Assembly: GCA_003161635.1 (NCBI GenBank)
Contig: PMOA01000041.1
Span: 18,912-72,776, forward strand
Direction: 5' to 3'
Length of the DNA stretch: 53,865 nt
Source: Limisphaerales bacterium
GTDB taxonomy: Bacteria; Verrucomicrobiota; Verrucomicrobiia; Limisphaerales; UBA11358
Shown here piece after piece: positions 18,985-28,453 of this stretch; the stretch's first letter is position 1; every line of letters begins with the position of its first letter. Below the pieces are notes generated by a model. The model saw nothing but the letters and a program-made list of their open reading frames with translations. It was not told the DNA's origin and did not search any database. Made by a program: the position numbers and the translations under genes.

Positions 18985-19674
18985 TCAATCAAACGAAGCA
19001 ATCACGGTTTCGCCGCCGATCGCCTTGTCGCCGAGATTCACCTTGATTTTGGCGCGGCGTGGCAGATAAACCTCCACGCGCGACCCGAATTGAATCAGGC
19101 TGATGCGTTCGCCGCGCTGGACGATGTCGTTTTGATTGATCCACGGCACGATGCGGCGCGCAATGAGGCCGGCGATGAGGCGCACCCCGATTTTTTCGCC
19201 CGGCGGCTCCGTGGTGTCGAGGCCGATGAGCACGTTTTCATTGAACTGCGCGGAATCGGTCTTCATCGCGCTGAGATATTGGCCGGGCGTGTGCTTGAAA
19301 AGGGCGACGCGGCCCGTCACCGGCGCGCATTGCACATGAATGTCAATCACCGAGAGAAAAATCGAGACGCGCTGGCATTCACCGCCCATGAATTCCGCCT
19401 CGGTCGTGGTGTCAATCACATCCACCTTGCCGTGACCGGGCGCAATGATGAGGTTGGGGCCGGTGGGCACCATCGGGTCGGGATCGCGGAAGAAATAAAA
19501 GGTGAAGACGGTGAACAACACCCAAAGTCCGACGAGCGTCCAGGTCAAATATTCCAGCACAAACGTCCCGATGTACTTGGCCAGCAAGGCACCCGCCAGC
19601 AGCGCGACCACCCCTGCACCGGCGAAACTGATGAGGCGTAACGCGGCGAGGGCGGCTTTTCCCGAGTGTTTCAC
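18985..19674 (-). CDS. psd: Phosphatidylserine decarboxylase (start uncertain, GTG 19674)
   Basis: FYFFRDPDPMVPTGPNLIIAPGHGKVDVI, VSIFLSVIDIHVQCAPVTG, LIQFGSRVEVYLPR. Confidence 0.93.
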   Translation of the reverse strand: MKHSGKAALAALRLISFAGAGVVALLAGALLAKYIGTFVLEYLTWTLVGLWVLFTVFTFYFFRDPDPMVPTGPNLIIAPGHGKVDVIDTTTEAEFMGGECQRVSIFLSVIDIHVQCAPVTGRVALFKHTPGQYLSAMKTDSAQFNENVLIGLDTTEPPGEKIGVRLIAGLIARRIVPWINQNDIVQRGERISLIQFGSRVEVYLPRRAKIKVNLGDKAIGGETVIASFD

Positions 19675-19796
19675 GCGACCATGATAAAAATTTCGCGCGC
19701 CACTTGCAATTCGGCATTTTCGGGGCAATTTAAGCAAGTCGTCTCATCCGGCGCATGCCGGCAACGCGACGAAACAAAAACCAAATTAAAACGATT

Positions 19797-20240
19797 ATGT
19801 CATTGCACACTCCTGATTTGACGAAGCAACCGCCGCGCAGCCCGCGCGTGCGGCTGGGTGGTTACGTGATTCTGCCGCGCTGCCTCGACAAGGGCCGCGC
19901 GGCCATCGCCGGCAAAAACGGCGAATATCATTACGCCTGTCCCCTCGACAAGCAATTCCTCGAATTTGCCGGCGTTGACCCCGAGGCGTTAAAAAAGCAA
20001 CTGAACAAAAGTGACACCGAAGTTCTCGAATGGATCAACGCCAACACAAAACCCAAGCGCACTGCGCCCGAAATCGTCGCGTGGTCGGCCTGGCAGGAGC
20101 AACGTGCGCCGGACAATCCGGATTCGCGCGAGTATTTCAACGGACTGCACAAGAACGGCGCGCCCAAGCGCACGGACATCGTGACGTGGTTTGACGTGCT
20201 GGATATGGACGATTACGTGAGTTTCGGCGGCAAGGGCTGA
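19797..20240 (+). CDS. DUF5069-like protein
   Basis: PRSPRVRLGGYVILPRCLDKGRA...YHYACPLDKQFLEFAGVD. Confidence 0.75.
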   Translation: MSLHTPDLTKQPPRSPRVRLGGYVILPRCLDKGRAAIAGKNGEYHYACPLDKQFLEFAGVDPEALKKQLNKSDTEVLEWINANTKPKRTAPEIVAWSAWQEQRAPDNPDSREYFNGLHKNGAPKRTDIVTWFDVLDMDDYVSFGGKG

Positions 20241-20254
20241 AAAGATTCAACCCC

Positions 20255-20305
20255 AAAAACACAAAGGCGCAAAGTGGTACAATACTTTGCGCCGGTTGTG
20301 TTTTT
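20255..20305. terminator. Bidirectional intrinsic terminator between convergent genes
   Basis: aaaaacacaaaggcgcaaagt-ggtacaat-actttgcgccggttgtgttttt. Confidence 0.8.
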
Positions 20306-20312
20306 AAGGAGC

Positions 20313-22163
20313 TTAAACTGTTGCCACCGTTCCATTCGGCGCAGTGGCTGCAGCCCGGAAAGCCTCGATGTGTTCGATGCGATGCCGGCGTTTCGCACCG
20401 TGCAGCTCAAATTCCACTTCGTCGCCGACTTTGTTGTTGAGCAATGACTGCGCGACGGGCGTGAGATAGCTGATGACGCCCTTGTCCGGGTCGGAGTCCC
20501 AGGCCCCGAGAATGGTAAATGTTTCCGGCTGGTTCGCGCCCAGATCCATGGCCCGCACAATCGTGCCGATGCTGACAACGTCGGTGCGCGCGTTGGAAAA
20601 ATCCGTGCCGCGGGCGCGGGTGAGCTGCGTTTCGAGTTCGTCCTTGCGGCGCATGAGCATTTTCTGCATTTCCTTGGCGGCCTTGAATTCGTGATTTTCG
20701 CTGAGGTCGCCGTAACTGCGGGCGGTGGCGATTTCCTTGGAGTTGGCCGGAATTTTCTTCTGCACCAATTCCTGATACTCGGCCTTGCGGCGTTCGAGAC
20801 TTTCCCACGAAACCAGCATCGTGCTGTCCTGTTTGGACTGTTCGCCGCTGATGAGCGATTGGACGGCGGGATGACTTTTGACGAGCCGCGCAAGGAGCGA
20901 GCGTTTGTCCATGTCATCGAACACCGGGGACAGTTGCAATGCGCGGGTGAGGTCTTTGACGACCTCGATGTCGGCGGACGCGGTCAACTCGGCGATCAAT
21001 TCATGATCGTCCAAAATGAATTCCCGCAAACGGTTTGAGCGCTTTTCGTTGAATTGATCCCGCTCCATCCCGGTGAGCATCGCGCGAAAAACTTCCGGAC
21101 CGAGAATGTCGGCGAAGGCGTCGCTGCGTTCGCGCCCGAGCCAGAGCAACAGTTCGGTGCTCGCCGTATGCTGATTGACCAGCCGCGCGAGCGTTTCCTT
21201 GAGCAAATCCATTTTGCCTTCCTGGATCAGCAAATTGGCAAACTCGCGGCACAATTTCGCGGAAACGAAATTCAACGAATAACGCAGCACTTCATGCCAG
21301 CGCTCGGGATTCGCCGCCTTGAACGACGCCAGCGCATAGTGGTGCTTCGCGGCGGGAATTTGTTCCAGCACCGGACCGAATTTAATGTCCTGCGCCCAGA
21401 GTTGCGCGGCGGTGATTTCGTCGGGCGCCGGCGGCAATCCGGCGATTTCGCGCAATTCGTCGCGCGCAAAAACGGCTTCCAGCGCGACCGACGGCTGCGT
21501 GCGTTGATACGACGCAATGTCCGTGTTCAGCCCGGCGATGATTTCACCGGCGGCGGCCTGCTTGTCGGCCAGGTCCGGCGCGCTTTTAGATAATTCGCCG
21601 ACGACCGCCACGCGCGCCTTCAAACCCTTCGCCGCGCGAAAATTCGTCATTAACCGGTCCTGCAACGAAATTTCTTTGGCTTGATAGACGACCGGCTCGG
21701 TTTTTTTCAGCGGCACGATGAAGTGTCCGTCCTTTTTCATTTCGCGCCGCGCGGTTTCCCACCATTTCTTCCAATCGTCGCGAATGACATCCGGCACGAG
21801 CGCCTGCTGAATCTGGTCCGCCGTCGCCTTGCCGCCGTAGCTGTTCAGCACGAGCTTGATCAAATCGAGATGGTGCGCGGCCATCTGGCGCACGCTATCC
21901 AGATCGTTGGCCTTGCGCGCGAGAATGTGATCCTTGGGAATCGGTTTGAGGCTTTCGACGGCGAAGCCCAAATCCATCGTGTGTCCCGGCTTGCCGGCAA
22001 AATCAATCGTGAACCGCGCAAAAACCGTGTCCACCGTTTTGATGCGCCCGAAGCCCCAACTGCGATGCGTGCAGCAGCCGCTTTCCGCCAGCAACGTCAG
22101 CGGCTCCACATGCCGCCCTTCGATTTTTCCCGCCGCCGCCAATTTCTCGAATTCTTCTCTCAT
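20313..22163 (-). CDS. greA: GreA/GreB-family elongation factor with long (~450 aa) N-terminal extension
   Basis: C-terminal GreA-like coiled coil and FKBP-like domain: IPANSKEIATARSYGDLSENHEFKAAKEMQKMLMRRKDELETQL...VSIGTIV...ISYLTPVAQSLLNNKVGDEVEF. Confidence 0.88.
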   Translation of the reverse strand: MREEFEKLAAAGKIEGRHVEPLTLLAESGCCTHRSWGFGRIKTVDTVFARFTIDFAGKPGHTMDLGFAVESLKPIPKDHILARKANDLDSVRQMAAHHLDLIKLVLNSYGGKATADQIQQALVPDVIRDDWKKWWETARREMKKDGHFIVPLKKTEPVVYQAKEISLQDRLMTNFRAAKGLKARVAVVGELSKSAPDLADKQAAAGEIIAGLNTDIASYQRTQPSVALEAVFARDELREIAGLPPAPDEITAAQLWAQDIKFGPVLEQIPAAKHHYALASFKAANPERWHEVLRYSLNFVSAKLCREFANLLIQEGKMDLLKETLARLVNQHTASTELLLWLGRERSDAFADILGPEVFRAMLTGMERDQFNEKRSNRLREFILDDHELIAELTASADIEVVKDLTRALQLSPVFDDMDKRSLLARLVKSHPAVQSLISGEQSKQDSTMLVSWESLERRKAEYQELVQKKIPANSKEIATARSYGDLSENHEFKAAKEMQKMLMRRKDELETQLTRARGTDFSNARTDVVSIGTIVRAMDLGANQPETFTILGAWDSDPDKGVISYLTPVAQSLLNNKVGDEVEFELHGAKRRHRIEHIEAFRAAATAPNGTVATV

Positions 22164-22197
22164 AAAAAAATCGTATTCCTCTCGTCACGGATTCACA

Positions 22198-23544
22198 ATG
22201 GCTCCATTAAACGTGGTGAACGAACAAAAACCAAGAGAAATCGCGGTGCGCGTTTTGCAACAACGACGCGCCGGGGGCAAATTCATTGAAGATTTGCTCG
22301 AAACCGCGCTGCATGGCGCGCAACTTTCGTCCGCCGACCGCGCGCTTTGCCAGGAAATCGTGTACGGCATCGTGCGCTGGCAGGCGACACTCGACTGGCT
22401 CATCGCTCGAAAAACAGATGGGCGCGAACAAAAACCCGGCTTGCAAAACTTGTTGCGGCTCGGCCTCTACCAAATTTTCCGGCTCGACCGGATTCCCGAC
22501 CACGCTGCCGTCAACGAAACCGTCGAACTCGCCAAACAAAACGGTTTCGGCGCGCAGGCCGGTTTTGTGAACGCCGTTCTGCGCGGCTACCTGCGCGAGC
22601 ATGACGAAACCAAAAAACTTCTGGCCGGATTAAAAATTTCGCAGCCCGCACTGGGCTGGTCGCATCCCGAATGGCTGGTTGCCCGCTGGCAAAAGCGCTG
22701 GGGCATCGAAAAAACCGCGTCGCTTTTGGAATGGAACAACACGCCGCCGAAAACATTCGCGCGTGTCAACACCTTGAAAACCGACGCGGGCAACCTGCTC
22801 GAAAAATGGCGCGACGAAAATGTGGAATACGATTTCGTCCGGCGCGAGCAACTCGGGGAAAACCTGGTCTTTGAATTGAAGTCGCATCCGCCACTATCGT
22901 CGCTGGCGAGTTTTCGCGACGGCTGGTTTTACATTCAAGACCCCGGCACGCTGCTCGCCGCGTGCAAACTCGGACCGCAGCCCGGCGAAACGATTTTGGA
23001 TTTCTGCGCCGCGCCCGGTGGCAAAACGACGTTCATCGCGCAGTTGATGAACAACCAGGGCCGCATTGTCGCGCAGGATGTTTCGGATGAACGACTGAAA
23101 TGGATTCAAGAAAACTGCCAACGGCTGGGGGTGACTTGTGTGGAGCTGCAACGTGCTGCCGGCATCTTGTCGGCAGAACAAACTAAAGATGGAACTGCCA
23201 GCGGGACGCTGGCAGCACGTTTCGACCGTATCCTGGTGGACGCTCCGTGCTCGAACACCGGCGTGATGCGCCGCCGCGTGGATTTGCGCTGGCGGATCCA
23301 GCCGGCGGAAATCGAATGCCTCCGCACCGCACAACTGGATTTGCTCCAACAAGCCGCGACACAGGTGAAGCCCGGCGGGGTTTTGGTTTACAGCACGTGC
23401 AGCCTTGAGCCGGAAGAAAATGGTGAAGTCGTGAAACATTTTTTGAACGAACACGCCGATTTCAAATTGGAAAGCGAACACGAATTGCTGCCGTTTGTGG
23501 ATAACGTGGACGGGGCGTATGTGGCAAAACTGATTCGCGCTTAA
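22198..23544 (+). CDS. rsmB: 16S rRNA m5C967 methyltransferase
   Basis: NusB-like N-terminus; LDFCAAPGGKTTFIAQLM, RFDRILVDAPCSNTGVMRRR, VLVYSTCSLEPEENGEVV. Confidence 0.95.
   Translation: MAPLNVVNEQKPREIAVRVLQQRRAGGKFIEDLLETALHGAQLSSADRALCQEIVYGIVRWQATLDWLIARKTDGREQKPGLQNLLRLGLYQIFRLDRIPDHAAVNETVELAKQNGFGAQAGFVNAVLRGYLREHDETKKLLAGLKISQPALGWSHPEWLVARWQKRWGIEKTASLLEWNNTPPKTFARVNTLKTDAGNLLEKWRDENVEYDFVRREQLGENLVFELKSHPPLSSLASFRDGWFYIQDPGTLLAACKLGPQPGETILDFCAAPGGKTTFIAQLMNNQGRIVAQDVSDERLKWIQENCQRLGVTCVELQRAAGILSAEQTKDGTASGTLAARFDRILVDAPCSNTGVMRRRVDLRWRIQPAEIECLRTAQLDLLQQAATQVKPGGVLVYSTCSLEPEENGEVVKHFLNEHADFKLESEHELLPFVDNVDGAYVAKLIRA
23151..23220. repeat. Palindromic element inside rsmB CDS
   Basis: acgtgctgccggcatcttgtcggcag ... 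ctgccagcgggacgctggcagcacgt; encodes RAAGILSAEQTKDGTASGTLAA. Confidence 0.85.
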
Positions 23545-23545
23545 C

Positions 23546-24316
23546 TCACATCCCCATGATCTGGTAGCCGCAATCCACATAAATCACCTGTCCGGTGATG
23601 GCCGCGGCGCCGTCGCTGGCGAGGAACACTCCGGTCGCGCCGAGTTCGTCGGGCAGCACATTGCGCTTGAGCGGCGCGTGGACTTCGTAATGTTTGATCA
23701 TTTCATTGAAACCGCTTATGCCGCGCGCAGCCAGCGTGTTGACCGGGCCGGCGCTGATGCAATTCACACGGATTTTTTTCGGGCCGAGATCGTAGGCGAG
23801 ATAGCGTGTGCTGGCTTCGAGCGCGGCCTTGGCCACGCCCATGACGTTGTAATGAGGCACGACTTTTTCCGCGCCGTAATAACTCATGCCAATGATGCTG
23901 CCACCATCAGGCATGAGCGGCGCGGCGGCGCGCGACAGCGCGACGAGTGAATAGGCGCTCACGTCGTGGGCGATGCGGAACGCCTCGCGGCTGGTATTCA
24001 CGAATTCGCCTTCGAGCGCGGCCTTCGGCGCGAACGCCACCGAGTGCAGGAGCAAATGCAGCTTGCCGAATTTTTCGCCGACAGTTTTGAAGACGCTGGC
24101 GATTTCGTCGTCTTTCGTCACATCGCACGGCAGGATGAGCGTGTCGGCACCAAACGCGCCGGCGAGTTCCGCGACGCTTTCCTTGACGCGATCGCCCTGA
24201 TACGTGAACACGAGTTTCGCGCCTTCGCGCGCCCACGCCTGCGCAATGGCCCAGGCAATGGAGCGTTGGTTGGCGACACCGAAGACGATTCCGAGTTTTC
24301 CGTCGAGTAATGGCAT
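23546..24316 (-). CDS. fabI: Enoyl-ACP reductase (NADH), FabI type
   Basis: GIVFGVANQRSIAWAIAQAWAREGA, SYYGAEKVVPHYNVMGVAKAALEASTRYLA, IRVNCISAGPVNTLAARGI. Confidence 0.97.
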   Translation of the reverse strand: MPLLDGKLGIVFGVANQRSIAWAIAQAWAREGAKLVFTYQGDRVKESVAELAGAFGADTLILPCDVTKDDEIASVFKTVGEKFGKLHLLLHSVAFAPKAALEGEFVNTSREAFRIAHDVSAYSLVALSRAAAPLMPDGGSIIGMSYYGAEKVVPHYNVMGVAKAALEASTRYLAYDLGPKKIRVNCISAGPVNTLAARGISGFNEMIKHYEVHAPLKRNVLPDELGATGVFLASDGAAAITGQVIYVDCGYQIMGM

Positions 24317-24431
24317 AAATTAACCGTTAAAATGTTAAATTGGAAAAATCCGCGTTAACAAAGGAATAAGGTAAATTGACCAGCGCGTCCAGCCTCGACT
24401 CATATTAGCGCGGTGGTTAAGTTGAACGCAC

Positions 24432-25082
24432 ATGGATGCAAATTGGATTATTGAGGGCTTGATCAGTTACCTGGGACTGATCGTGCTGCTGACGTTTCAC
24501 GAGTTCGGCCACGCGTGGACGGCGGAAAAATGCGGGGATGACACGGCGCGATTACAAGGTCGCTGCTCGCTCAATCCCATTGTCCACATTGACCCGATTG
24601 GCACAGTCCTGTTGCCGTTGATGATGATTTTTCTCCCGTTCGGCGTCAGCCGGTTCATGATTGGCTGGGCGAAACCGGTGCCGGTGAATCCTTACAACCT
24701 GCGCAATCCCCGCGTTGATGACATTTTGGTTTCCATGGCCGGTCCGGCGATGAATTTGTTGCTGGCCGTCGGGCTGGTGGCCCTGGCACGTGCCGGATTG
24801 TTGTTCCATCTGGGAGGTGTTGCGGAGTTATTCCTGCAAATGGCTGCACTCAGCCTGCTGCTGTGCTTTTTCAATTTGATTCCGATTCCGCCACTGGACG
24901 GCTCACACGTGCTGCGGAATTTGACCGGCATGAGCTACGAAACCTATTACCAGTTCGCGCGGTTCGGGTTCATCGCCGTGATTCTCGTGCTGCAAGTTCC
25001 CCAGGTGCGCGACACGTTGAACACCGTCACCTTCGGCACTTTGACCGGCCTGGCTTTCTGTTTTGGCTTCCCGATGCGATGA
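24432..25082 (+). CDS. Site-2 protease (M50) family membrane metalloprotease
   Basis: LTFHEFGHAWTAEKCGDDTARLQGR (HExxH) and LIPIPPLDGSHVL. Confidence 0.93.
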   Translation: MDANWIIEGLISYLGLIVLLTFHEFGHAWTAEKCGDDTARLQGRCSLNPIVHIDPIGTVLLPLMMIFLPFGVSRFMIGWAKPVPVNPYNLRNPRVDDILVSMAGPAMNLLLAVGLVALARAGLLFHLGGVAELFLQMAALSLLLCFFNLIPIPPLDGSHVLRNLTGMSYETYYQFARFGFIAVILVLQVPQVRDTLNTVTFGTLTGLAFCFGFPMR

Positions 25083-25100
25083 CCCGCAAAAAATTTCCGC

Positions 25101-27023
25101 ATGAAATTCGATTCAGCCAAGGAGACGGAAACGCCGGAAAAACCAGCCGTTGAATTTAAATTGCCCGTCGAGGGTTTCACCGGCACGCCGGAAGAAATCG
25201 AACGCCAGTGGTTCGAGAAAGTTTACAAAGGTCGCGGCGATTCCATGCGGCAACTGACCTGGCGCGCGGTGCTCATGGGTTCGGTCCTTGGCGCTGTCCT
25301 TTCGCTCACCAATCTTTACATCGGGCTGAAATCCGGCTGGGGCATGGGCGTGGCCATCACCGCGTGCATCCTGTCCTACGCCATTTGGACAACCTTCGTC
25401 AAAATCGGCCTGGCCAAAACGCCGATGACCATCCTCGAAAACAACTGCATGCAATCCACCGCCAGTTCGGCGGGCTACTCAACCGGGGGCACGCTCATCT
25501 CCGCCTTTGCCGCGTTCATCATGTTGAACGGCCATGCGCTCCCGCTTCCGCTCACCTTCGCCTGGGTTTTCTTCCTCGCGATTCTCGGCGTGACCATGGC
25601 CGTGCCGATGAAAAAACAGATGATCAACATCGAGCAACTGCGTTTCCCCAGCGGCGTGGCGGCGGCGGAAACCTTGCGCGCCCTCCACTCGCACGGCGCG
25701 AAAGGCATGCGCGCGGCCAAGGCGCTCGGCATCGCCGGAATCCTCGCGGCCATTGACAATTTCTGGCATGACGGCTTCGCCCTCATCGCGCGGCTCGCGC
25801 CGTTTTCCAGCGATACCCTGGTCACCAAATTCAATGCCGTCGTCTTCGGACCGGCCTGGGTTGGCCGGACCGTGATGTTCAGTTGGGAACCGATTTTCAT
25901 CGCTTCCGGGGCGATCATGGGGATGCGCGTTTGTGTCAGCATCCTCATCGGCAGCGTCGTGTGCTGGATGGGTTTTGTTCCGGCTCTGCAACACGCCGGC
26001 CTCATCACCGGGTCCGGTTTCCGCGACTGTGTGCAATGGGCGCTCTGGCCGGGCGTCTCGTGCATGGTGGCCGCCAGCCTGCTGAATTTGATCCTGCAAT
26101 GGCGGATTTCGCTCCGGGCCTTTGTTGATCTCGCCAAAATGTTTTCGCGAAAATCAAAATTGCCCGGTGAAATGGAATCCATCGAAACGCCGATGTCCTG
26201 GTTCGCCGCCGGACAATTCGTTTCGCTCGTCGCGCTCGCCCTGCTGGCGCACGCCTCATTCGGAATGCCGTACTGGCAAAGCGTCGTCGCCGTCGTGTTG
26301 TCCTTTGCCCTCGCCCTCGTGGCCTGCCGCGTCACCGGCGAAACCGACACCACGCCCATCGGGCCGATGGGCAAGGTGACGCAGTTGGCCTTCGGCGCGC
26401 TCAACCCCGGCAACATGAACGTTAACCTGATGAGCGCGAACATCACCGCCGGCGCGGCGGGTTCCGCCGCCGATTTGCTGACCGATTTGAAAAGCGGCTA
26501 CCTGCTCGGCGCGCATCCGCGCAAACAATTCATTGCGCAGTTCGCCGGAATTTTCATCGGCACCGTTGTCAGCGTCCTCGCGTTTACGCTCATCGTTGAC
26601 AAACCGGAAGTCATCGGCTCGGATCAATTCCCCGCGCCCGCAGCGCAAACCTGGGCCGCCGTCGCCCAGGCCTTGAGCAAGGGTTTCGAAGCGCTCGCCC
26701 CGGTGAAAATCTGGAGCATCGTCATTGGCGGCGCGGCGGGAATCATGTTCGCCGTCCTGCCGGTGATTTTTCCCCGACAGGAAAAATATCTGCCGTCCGC
26801 GTCCGGTTTTGGTCTCGCGTGGATATTTCAATGGTATTACGGCGTGCTGTTTTTCATGGGCGCGCTCATCGCCTATGGGTTCCAGAAAAAATCGCCGGCC
26901 CAGGCGGAGGAATTCACGTTTCCCGTCGCGTCCGGCGTGATGGCCGGCGGCGCGTTGATGGGCGTGGCGATCATTTTCTGGCAGAACGGCGGCGAGATGT
27001 TCCACAGGTTTTTCAGCCACTGA
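25101..27023 (+). CDS. OPT family oligopeptide transporter
   Basis: TWRAVLMGSVLGAVLSLTNLYIGLKSGWGMG, ENNCMQSTASSAGYSTGG; many TM segments. Confidence 0.92.
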   Translation: MKFDSAKETETPEKPAVEFKLPVEGFTGTPEEIERQWFEKVYKGRGDSMRQLTWRAVLMGSVLGAVLSLTNLYIGLKSGWGMGVAITACILSYAIWTTFVKIGLAKTPMTILENNCMQSTASSAGYSTGGTLISAFAAFIMLNGHALPLPLTFAWVFFLAILGVTMAVPMKKQMINIEQLRFPSGVAAAETLRALHSHGAKGMRAAKALGIAGILAAIDNFWHDGFALIARLAPFSSDTLVTKFNAVVFGPAWVGRTVMFSWEPIFIASGAIMGMRVCVSILIGSVVCWMGFVPALQHAGLITGSGFRDCVQWALWPGVSCMVAASLLNLILQWRISLRAFVDLAKMFSRKSKLPGEMESIETPMSWFAAGQFVSLVALALLAHASFGMPYWQSVVAVVLSFALALVACRVTGETDTTPIGPMGKVTQLAFGALNPGNMNVNLMSANITAGAAGSAADLLTDLKSGYLLGAHPRKQFIAQFAGIFIGTVVSVLAFTLIVDKPEVIGSDQFPAPAAQTWAAVAQALSKGFEALAPVKIWSIVIGGAAGIMFAVLPVIFPRQEKYLPSASGFGLAWIFQWYYGVLFFMGALIAYGFQKKSPAQAEEFTFPVASGVMAGGALMGVAIIFWQNGGEMFHRFFSH

Positions 27024-27024
27024 A

Positions 27025-28449
27025 TCATTTTCCCTGCGCCGCCGCCGGGTCGCGGTATCTGTAAAACGCCGCGACGACACTGAACAAAATCGCCACCACA
27101 AACGTCATGCCCGCGTAAAGCAGAAAGCGGTTCGTGCTGACCGACGCGGCGGGGTCGCCGGCATTGGAAAACAGTTTGGTCACCGCCACGACGAGCAGGT
27201 CGCCAAAGGCGATGGTCAGCAGCCAGAAACTCATGACGATGCTCTTCATTTCTGGCGCGGCTTCGCGGAAGGCGAATTCCAGACCGGTCGTCGAAACCAA
27301 AACCTCGGCGGCGGTCAAAATGACATACGGCACGGTCTGCCACAGCACGCTCAATTGCGCGCCGGCTTCGATCTGCCTTTGCAGCGCGGCCACGACGAGA
27401 TACGAAGCCGCCGCCAGAAACATCCCGTAGGACATCCGCCGCAGCGGCGACGCGAACCGGCCGATGCGCGGATAAATCCCCAGCGTGAACAGCGGCACGA
27501 GCACCATCACGATCAGCGGATTCATGGATTGCATCTGCTCCGCGCCGATGTCCAGACCGAGGATTTTTGTCGGAACCATTTTCCCGCCCTGCAACACCCA
27601 CGTCGAATTCGTCTGGTCGAACAGCGAGAAGAAAATCGGGATCAACGCGAAGACAAACAGGATCGGCAGGACGGATTTCGCCGCGTCAATTTCCTTTTCG
27701 CTGAACCGGCCGCGCGCGGCGTCCCAGAAATCCTGTCCCGGAGCGCGCGGGCCGGACAGCGCGGCGAAAAGCACCTTGAAAAATCCGGCGCTTTTCGTTT
27801 CGCGGCTCGGCGGCACATGGACGTAATGTTTCGTTCCCAGCCAGAAAATGAACGTCGCGATGGCCATGAAAATTCCCGGCACACCGAACGCGAGGCTGTA
27901 GCCATGCCGGTCCTTGATCCACGGGATGGCGAGAAACGAAAAAAACGAGCCGAGGTTGATCGCCCAATAAAACGCGCCGTAGGCCTTTTGGAGCAGATGC
28001 GACTGTTCCGGCTTGAACTGGTCGCCCATGAACGCCGAGACGCACGGCTTGATGCCGCCGGAGCCGAAGGCGATGAGCGCCATGCCGGTGTAAAGCAGCA
28101 GCAGTTTGCCGTGGACAGTGCCGGCCAGGTCGCTGCACGCCAGCACGCCGTGACCCGCGCAGTAGAACAGCGACACCCAGAGAATCGTGTGGTAGCGGCC
28201 GATGATTTTGTCCGACAGCCATGCGCCAAACAGCGGCATGAAATAATTGGCAAAGACAAACGTGTGGATGATTTCCGTGGATGCGTCCGCGTCCTGGCCG
28301 AGTCCACCTTTCAACACCGCGCCAGTGATGTAACCGGCGAGGATGCTCCTCATGCCGTAATAGCTGAACCGCTCGCAGGCTTCGTTGCCGACGATGTATT
28401 TGATCTGACGCGGCCAGCGGACGATGGCAGGCTTCGGCTCGGCGCTCAT
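27025..28449 (-). CDS. POT/PTR2 family peptide MFS transporter
   Basis: FSYYGMRSILAGYI, GGIKPCVSAFMGDQF, FYWAINLGSFFSFLAIPWI. Confidence 0.94.
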   Translation of the reverse strand: MSAEPKPAIVRWPRQIKYIVGNEACERFSYYGMRSILAGYITGAVLKGGLGQDADASTEIIHTFVFANYFMPLFGAWLSDKIIGRYHTILWVSLFYCAGHGVLACSDLAGTVHGKLLLLYTGMALIAFGSGGIKPCVSAFMGDQFKPEQSHLLQKAYGAFYWAINLGSFFSFLAIPWIKDRHGYSLAFGVPGIFMAIATFIFWLGTKHYVHVPPSRETKSAGFFKVLFAALSGPRAPGQDFWDAARGRFSEKEIDAAKSVLPILFVFALIPIFFSLFDQTNSTWVLQGGKMVPTKILGLDIGAEQMQSMNPLIVMVLVPLFTLGIYPRIGRFASPLRRMSYGMFLAAASYLVVAALQRQIEAGAQLSVLWQTVPYVILTAAEVLVSTTGLEFAFREAAPEMKSIVMSFWLLTIAFGDLLVVAVTKLFSNAGDPAASVSTNRFLLYAGMTFVVAILFSVVAAFYRYRDPAAAQGK

Positions 28450-28453
28450 GCGG

